This document shows, one piece after another, positions 59,853 through 64,000 of a stretch of DNA of 64,000 bases. The notes beneath the pieces were generated by a model. The model saw nothing but the letters and a program-made list of their open reading frames with translations. It was not told the origin of the DNA and did no database searches. Source of the stretch: Acidobacteriota bacterium. GTDB taxonomy: Bacteria > Acidobacteriota > Aminicenantia > Aminicenantales > Saccharicenantaceae. The stretch spans positions 124,001-188,000 of the forward strand of contig JAKLEN010000003.1 in the NCBI GenBank assembly GCA_022711665.1. Reading direction: 5' to 3'. How positions within the stretch are numbered: the first letter of the stretch is position 1; each line of letters begins with the position of its first letter. Position numbers and translations under genes: made by a program.

Positions 59853-62333
59853 ATGATCAGGATCCGCCGCGCCGTCTTCCCGGCCGCACTGGTCCTAACT
59901 GCCGTCTTGGCCGATACCGTCCCGGGCCCGGCCGCAGCGCCGGGGCCATCGTCGCCGTCCGCCGCCGGGGTCTCGCGGGACCTGGTTCCGCCCGCGCGGG
60001 GGTTCGTCAGTTCCGAACCCGGGGCAACGTGGGAACAGGGGCTCCTCAGCGGCAACGGGACGATCGGGGCCAGCGTCCTCGGCCGTCCCCTCGACGAGAT
60101 CGTCGTCTTCAGCCACAAAAGGATGTTCGTGCCCGAGCGCGATCCGCTCCTGCCGCCGGCGACCGCGACACGCCTTTTTGAAATCCGCCGCCTCATCGAC
60201 CGCGGCCTCTACGCCCAGGCCGGCCAGCTGGCCGTCGACGCCTCGATCCAGAAGGAGTTCCTTTATCCCGATGCGCTCATGCCGGCGTTCGATCTGCGGA
60301 TCAGGATGGAGGCGGAGGGCGACATCTCCGGCTACGGCCGCGCGACCGATTTCGCGACCGGCGAAACGATCGTCCATTGGGCCGACGGCCGGGGCCCGTT
60401 CGAGCGGCGGCTCTTTGTCTCCCGGGCCCATGGGATCGCCGTCCTGAAGATCTCGGGGCCGGTCCCCGGCGCCATAAACTGCCGCCTGGAGCTCTCGCCC
60501 CGGGAGCCCGGCAACCGGCGTTTCCGTGCCGATGTCAACAACCTCGCCGTCACGGCCGACCCATCCACTCTGACCTTCCGTCACGGCTTTGTTCACGCTT
60601 ACGCCGGCAGCATCCAGGGACTGGAAGGCGTGGCCCGGGTGGTGGCCCGCGGCGCCGCGACGTCCGCGGACGGACAGGGCCTTGCCGTCAAAGGCGCGGA
60701 CGAGGTCCTGGTGTTCGTCGATATCAAGGTGCTCGACGACTTCGAGAAGTCCCTGATCGAAGGGACCAAAAAGGACCTGGCGGGCCTGCCCGCCGACTAC
60801 TCCGCGCTGCTGGCCCCGCACGCGGGGATCCACGGCGGGATCTTCGGCCGCATGCGTCTCGACCTCGGCGGCGGGGCCGACCGCGGCCTGACCTCCGAGG
60901 AGCTGCTGGCCAGGACGACGGACGAGGAGCCCTCCCGGGCCCTCATCGAGAAGGTTTTCGACGCCGGCCGGTACAACATCCTCTCCAGCGTCAGCGACCT
61001 GCCGCCCACCCTCCAGGGCGTCTGGGCCGGGACCTACAGCCCGCCCTGGGCCAGCGATTTCACCCACAACGGGAATGTCCCTTCAGCCATCGCCTCGCTG
61101 CTCATGGGAAACATGCCGGAGCTCATGCCGGCCTACACCTCCTATATGGAGGAGCTGGTCCCCTATCTCGAGGTCAACGCCGGGATGATCTTCGGGGCGC
61201 GGGGGATCGTCCTGCCCTCGCGGTCGACGACCAACGGCTACAACAACGCCTTCGAGGCGGATTTTCCCGGCCAGTTCTGGGTCGCCGGCGCGGCCTGGGC
61301 GGCCCATTTCTTCTACGATTACTGGCTCTACACCGGCGACCGGGAGTTCCTGGCCCGCCACGCCCTGCCGTTCATGGAGAAGGCGGCGCTGTTCTTCGAG
61401 GATTTCCTCTACGAGGACCAGAACGGGCGCTACGTGTTCAGTCCGACCCAGTCGCCCGAGAACGCGCCGTCCAACACCCGGTCCCAAATGTCTTTCAACG
61501 CCGCCATGGACGTGGCCGCGGCCAAGGAGCTGCTCTCGAACACCATAGCCGCGTCCCGGACGCTCGGCGTCAACCGGGACAGGATACCGGTCTGGGAGAC
61601 GATGCTGGCCAAGATGCCGCCCTATCTCGTCAACGAGGACGGCGCGGTCAAGGAGTGGCTGACGCCCCTCCTGGCCGACAACTACAACCACCGGCATAGC
61701 TCCCAGCTCTACGCCCTTTATGACGGGATGCCCGGAGAGATCGCCAAGGACCCCGGCCTTCAGGCCGCTTTCAAGAGGCTCATCGAGATCAAGCTCGATC
61801 GCCACTGGTCGAACTGGCGGAAACAGGGCGGGTTCATGTCCTTCGGCTTGGTCCAGCTCGGACAGGCCTCGGCCAGCCTGGGCCAGGCCGAGCTGGCCTA
61901 CCGCTGCCTGGTGCCGCTCGTCAACCGCTACTGGCTCCACAACCTGGCGTCCATGCACAACGCCAAGCAGCTGTTCAATATGGACATCAGCGGGGGCCTG
62001 CCCGCCGTGCTCATCAAGATGCTCGTCTCCTCCGACCCGGGGGTGATACGATTGCTGCCGGCCTGTCCCGCGGCCTGGCCGTCCGGGACGATCGAGGGCG
62101 TTCTCTGCCGCGGCCGGGTCGAAGCCCGGCGGCTGACCTGGAACGGCAAGACTATCGAGGTCGCGCTCGAAAGCGGCCGGGCCCAGGAGATCACGCTTAT
62201 TGCGCCCGGGGACATCGCCTTCCTGGCCGTTCGCGGAGGCGGGGCCTCCGTCCGGAGCGCCGGGAACGCCCGCAGCCGCCGGCTGTCGCTTCCGGCCGGC
62301 CGGGAGGTCAAGGTCGAGATCGGCTTGAAATGA
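59853..62333 (+). CDS. Divergent GH95-like glycoside hydrolase
   Basis: This 826-residue secreted protein has a signal peptide (RAVFPAALVLTAVLADTVPG). An N-terminal GH95-type beta domain contains WEQGLLSGNGTIGASVLGR. An (alpha/alpha)6 catalytic region contains LQGVWAGTYSPPWASDFTHNGN with Asn406 and Asn408, the pair that in characterised GH95 fucosidases activates water. SPTQSPENAP (Glu536, candidate acid) and HRHSSQLYALYDG follow, then a C-terminal beta domain. It differs from the next gene in that PSAIASLLMG replaces the usual TEMNYWPAE, and I do not see the expected acidic loop before the last helix. It may act on a related alpha-linked sugar such as L-galactose. GGAGG precedes the ATG. Confidence 0.8.
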   Translation: MIRIRRAVFPAALVLTAVLADTVPGPAAAPGPSSPSAAGVSRDLVPPARGFVSSEPGATWEQGLLSGNGTIGASVLGRPLDEIVVFSHKRMFVPERDPLLPPATATRLFEIRRLIDRGLYAQAGQLAVDASIQKEFLYPDALMPAFDLRIRMEAEGDISGYGRATDFATGETIVHWADGRGPFERRLFVSRAHGIAVLKISGPVPGAINCRLELSPREPGNRRFRADVNNLAVTADPSTLTFRHGFVHAYAGSIQGLEGVARVVARGAATSADGQGLAVKGADEVLVFVDIKVLDDFEKSLIEGTKKDLAGLPADYSALLAPHAGIHGGIFGRMRLDLGGGADRGLTSEELLARTTDEEPSRALIEKVFDAGRYNILSSVSDLPPTLQGVWAGTYSPPWASDFTHNGNVPSAIASLLMGNMPELMPAYTSYMEELVPYLEVNAGMIFGARGIVLPSRSTTNGYNNAFEADFPGQFWVAGAAWAAHFFYDYWLYTGDREFLARHALPFMEKAALFFEDFLYEDQNGRYVFSPTQSPENAPSNTRSQMSFNAAMDVAAAKELLSNTIAASRTLGVNRDRIPVWETMLAKMPPYLVNEDGAVKEWLTPLLADNYNHRHSSQLYALYDGMPGEIAKDPGLQAAFKRLIEIKLDRHWSNWRKQGGFMSFGLVQLGQASASLGQAELAYRCLVPLVNRYWLHNLASMHNAKQLFNMDISGGLPAVLIKMLVSSDPGVIRLLPACPAAWPSGTIEGVLCRGRVEARRLTWNGKTIEVALESGRAQEITLIAPGDIAFLAVRGGGASVRSAGNARSRRLSLPAGREVKVEIGLK

Positions 62334-62535
62334 CGGTGTCCTCCAGGCGCTCCGCAGCCGCGCCCTTCTCCGGTCGGGACCGGCGGCCGGGTCGTCCGGG
62401 ACGGCCCATTGCCCGGCGCGGCCGAGGGTGTAAGATGGGAAGGGGAGGATGCCGCCCCGCGGGCAAGATGGAGACAAAAGCCGCCGGAGAACGACTCCCG
62501 CGGCCGGAAGAGTATATCTCTGAAAGGAATTCCCT

Positions 62536-64000
62536 ATGAAGACCAGCGGAAAAAAGATCTGCGGTTCAGCCGCCGCGGCGGTCCTGCTTCTCGCCGGCAC
62601 GCTGGCCGTCCCCGCCGGGGGGACGGACAGGCTTTCCTTCGACCCCTCGACGATCCTCTGGTACGCCCATCCCGCCGACAAGTGGGAGAACGCCCTGCCC
62701 GTCGGCAACGGCCGGCTCGGGGCCATGGTCTTTGGCAGGACCGACGAGGAAGAGATCCAGCTCAACGAGGACACCTACTGGTCCGGCGGCCCTTATTCGA
62801 CGATTGTCAAAGGCGGATCCAAGGCCCTGCCCGGGATTCGTAAGCTCGTCTTCGACGGCGACTATAAAATGGCCCACATCCTCTTCGGCCGGAGCCTGAT
62901 GGGCTACCCGGTCGAGCAGATGAAATACCAGTCGCTCGGCCGGCTGGTCGTCCGCTTCCCGTCGAAGGACCCGGTCACGGAATACCGGCACGAGCTGGAC
63001 CTGGACGCCGCGGTCGCCCGGACGATCTACGTCCAGGGCGGCGTGCGCTACACGCGGGAGGTCTTCGCCAGCCCCGTCGACCAGGTCATCGTAGTCCGGT
63101 TCACGGCCGACCGTCCGGGACGGATCACCTTCAAGGCCCAGCTCCGGGGCGAGCGCAACGAGGCCCACTCCAACTATGCGACCGACTACTTCCGGATGGA
63201 CGGCCTTCCGCCCGACGGCCTCGTCGTACGGGGAAAATCGGCGGACTACATGGGGGTCACGGGCGCGCTCCGCTACGAAAGCCGGCTCAGGGCCCTTCCC
63301 GAAGGCGGTTCGATAGGCCTGGACTGGGACGAGCTCAGCGTGACGGGGGCCGACGCCGTGACCCTGCTCGTCGCCGCGGCCACGAACTTCGTGAATTATA
63401 AGGATGTGAGCGGCGATCCGCGGGCCCGCGTCGAGGCGGCCCTGGCGGCCTCTTCACCGAAGCCCTACAGAACCCTCAAGGCCGCACACCTCGAGGAGCA
63501 CCGGCGCCTGTTCCGCCGCGCGACCATGACCTTCCCGGGGACCCCGAATTCACTTCTGCCGACCGACGAGCGCCTCAAGGGCTTCGACGGGACGAACGAT
63601 CCGGCCCTCGGCGCGCTCGTCTTCCAGTTCGGCCGCTACCTCCTCATCACCGCCTCACGGCCGGGCACCCAGCCGGCAAATCTGCAGGGCATCTGGAACA
63701 AGGACATGAATCCCATGTGGGATTCGAAGTACACGACGAACATCAATACCGAGATGAACTATTGGCCGGCCGAGGTCGGGAACCTGGCCGAGTGCGCCGA
63801 GCCGCTCTTCCGCATGATCCGCGAGCTCATGGACCAGGGCGCCCAAGTGGCCCGGGAGAACTACGGCGCGGGCGGCTGGGTCTTCCATCAGAACACGGAC
63901 CTCTGGCGGGTGGCCGCGCCCATGGACGGACCGAGCTGGGGGACGTTCACGACGGGCGGGGCCTGGTTGGCGACCCACCTGTGGGAGCATTACCTGTTCA
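62536..64000 (+). CDS. GH95 alpha-L-fucosidase, 3' end beyond the window
   Basis: The reading frame is open to the window edge (488 codons seen). It has a signal peptide (KKICGSAAAAVLLLAGTLAVPAGG) and canonical GH95 motifs: ENALPVGNGRLGAMVFGR, IQLNEDTYWSGGPY, QPANLQGIWNKDMNPMWDSK and YTTNINTEMNYWPAEVGN, with Asn402 and Asn404 matching the water-activating pair of GH95 alpha-1,2-L-fucosidases. The catalytic acid and base lie further downstream. It would remove terminal fucose or galactose from glycans in the periplasm or outside. AAGGA precedes the ATG. It follows the divergent GH95-like gene by about 200 bases, which hold no gene. Confidence 0.92.
   Translation, partial: MKTSGKKICGSAAAAVLLLAGTLAVPAGGTDRLSFDPSTILWYAHPADKWENALPVGNGRLGAMVFGRTDEEEIQLNEDTYWSGGPYSTIVKGGSKALPGIRKLVFDGDYKMAHILFGRSLMGYPVEQMKYQSLGRLVVRFPSKDPVTEYRHELDLDAAVARTIYVQGGVRYTREVFASPVDQVIVVRFTADRPGRITFKAQLRGERNEAHSNYATDYFRMDGLPPDGLVVRGKSADYMGVTGALRYESRLRALPEGGSIGLDWDELSVTGADAVTLLVAAATNFVNYKDVSGDPRARVEAALAASSPKPYRTLKAAHLEEHRRLFRRATMTFPGTPNSLLPTDERLKGFDGTNDPALGALVFQFGRYLLITASRPGTQPANLQGIWNKDMNPMWDSKYTTNINTEMNYWPAEVGNLAECAEPLFRMIRELMDQGAQVARENYGAGGWVFHQNTDLWRVAAPMDGPSWGTFTTGGAWLATHLWEHYLF

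Overview
The window is GC-rich bacterial chromosome with short intergenic gaps, tight operons and no rRNA, tRNA or CRISPR array that I could find. Three things point to the Acidobacteriota and relatives, possibly Candidatus Aminicenantes: two GWxTD-domain proteins, two long Oar-type TonB-dependent receptors with N-terminal carboxypeptidase-regulatory domains, and many secreted M28/M14 exopeptidases. This is an inference from gene content; no phylogenetic marker was tested. Promoters that can be read are mostly sigma70-like (TTGNCN-N17-TANNAT).

Left part (1-20 kb). A truncated TPR gene and a reverse-strand TonB-dependent receptor flank a block of structured intergenic repeats. Next comes a forward operon encoding a small GWxTD protein and a PgsB-PgsC-PgsW-type poly-gamma-glutamate synthesis set, followed by a second repeat copy. 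A coiled-coil lipoprotein and a four-gene reverse operon follow (AstE/M14-like enzyme, a 51-residue membrane protein, an anion-permease-like transporter, a membrane protein). Then come two M28 peptidases, a small secreted protein, a PTS-EIIA/zinc-ribbon fusion and an M14 carboxypeptidase. The theme is peptide and amino-acid polymer processing in the envelope.

Middle part (20-38 kb). A BamE-like gene is bounded by 33-bp inverted repeats and is followed by a GGQ release-factor-like gene. An eight-gene reverse operon then joins a tungstate ABC transporter (tupABC) to molybdopterin biosynthesis (moeA, moaC, MOSC, moaA, mogA), with a candidate molybdenum/tungsten-cofactor riboswitch in its leader. 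After it come dus, a cytochrome c/sulfite-oxidase-fold protein, an M20 amidohydrolase bracketed by palindromic repeats, and the housekeeping operon ftsH-folP-cdaA-ybbR-glmM-pdxJ (c-di-AMP, folate, amino-sugar and B6 synthesis).

Right part (38-64 kb). A forward operon encodes GWxTD-TPR, TPR and aminopeptidase P proteins. A catabolic island follows that looks built for sulfated, fucose-type glycans: a LamG protein, a TauE/SafE exporter, a Tat-exported sulfatase, an RbsD/FucU-family mutarotase, an L-serine dehydratase, an ornithine-cyclodeaminase-like protein, a ROK regulator, an Oar-type receptor, a sodium:solute symporter, two dehydrogenases and two different GH95-family proteins, the last cut by the window end. 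The tauE and receptor promoters share a 17-bp element in the same position relative to the -10 box, suggesting common control, perhaps by the ROK protein.
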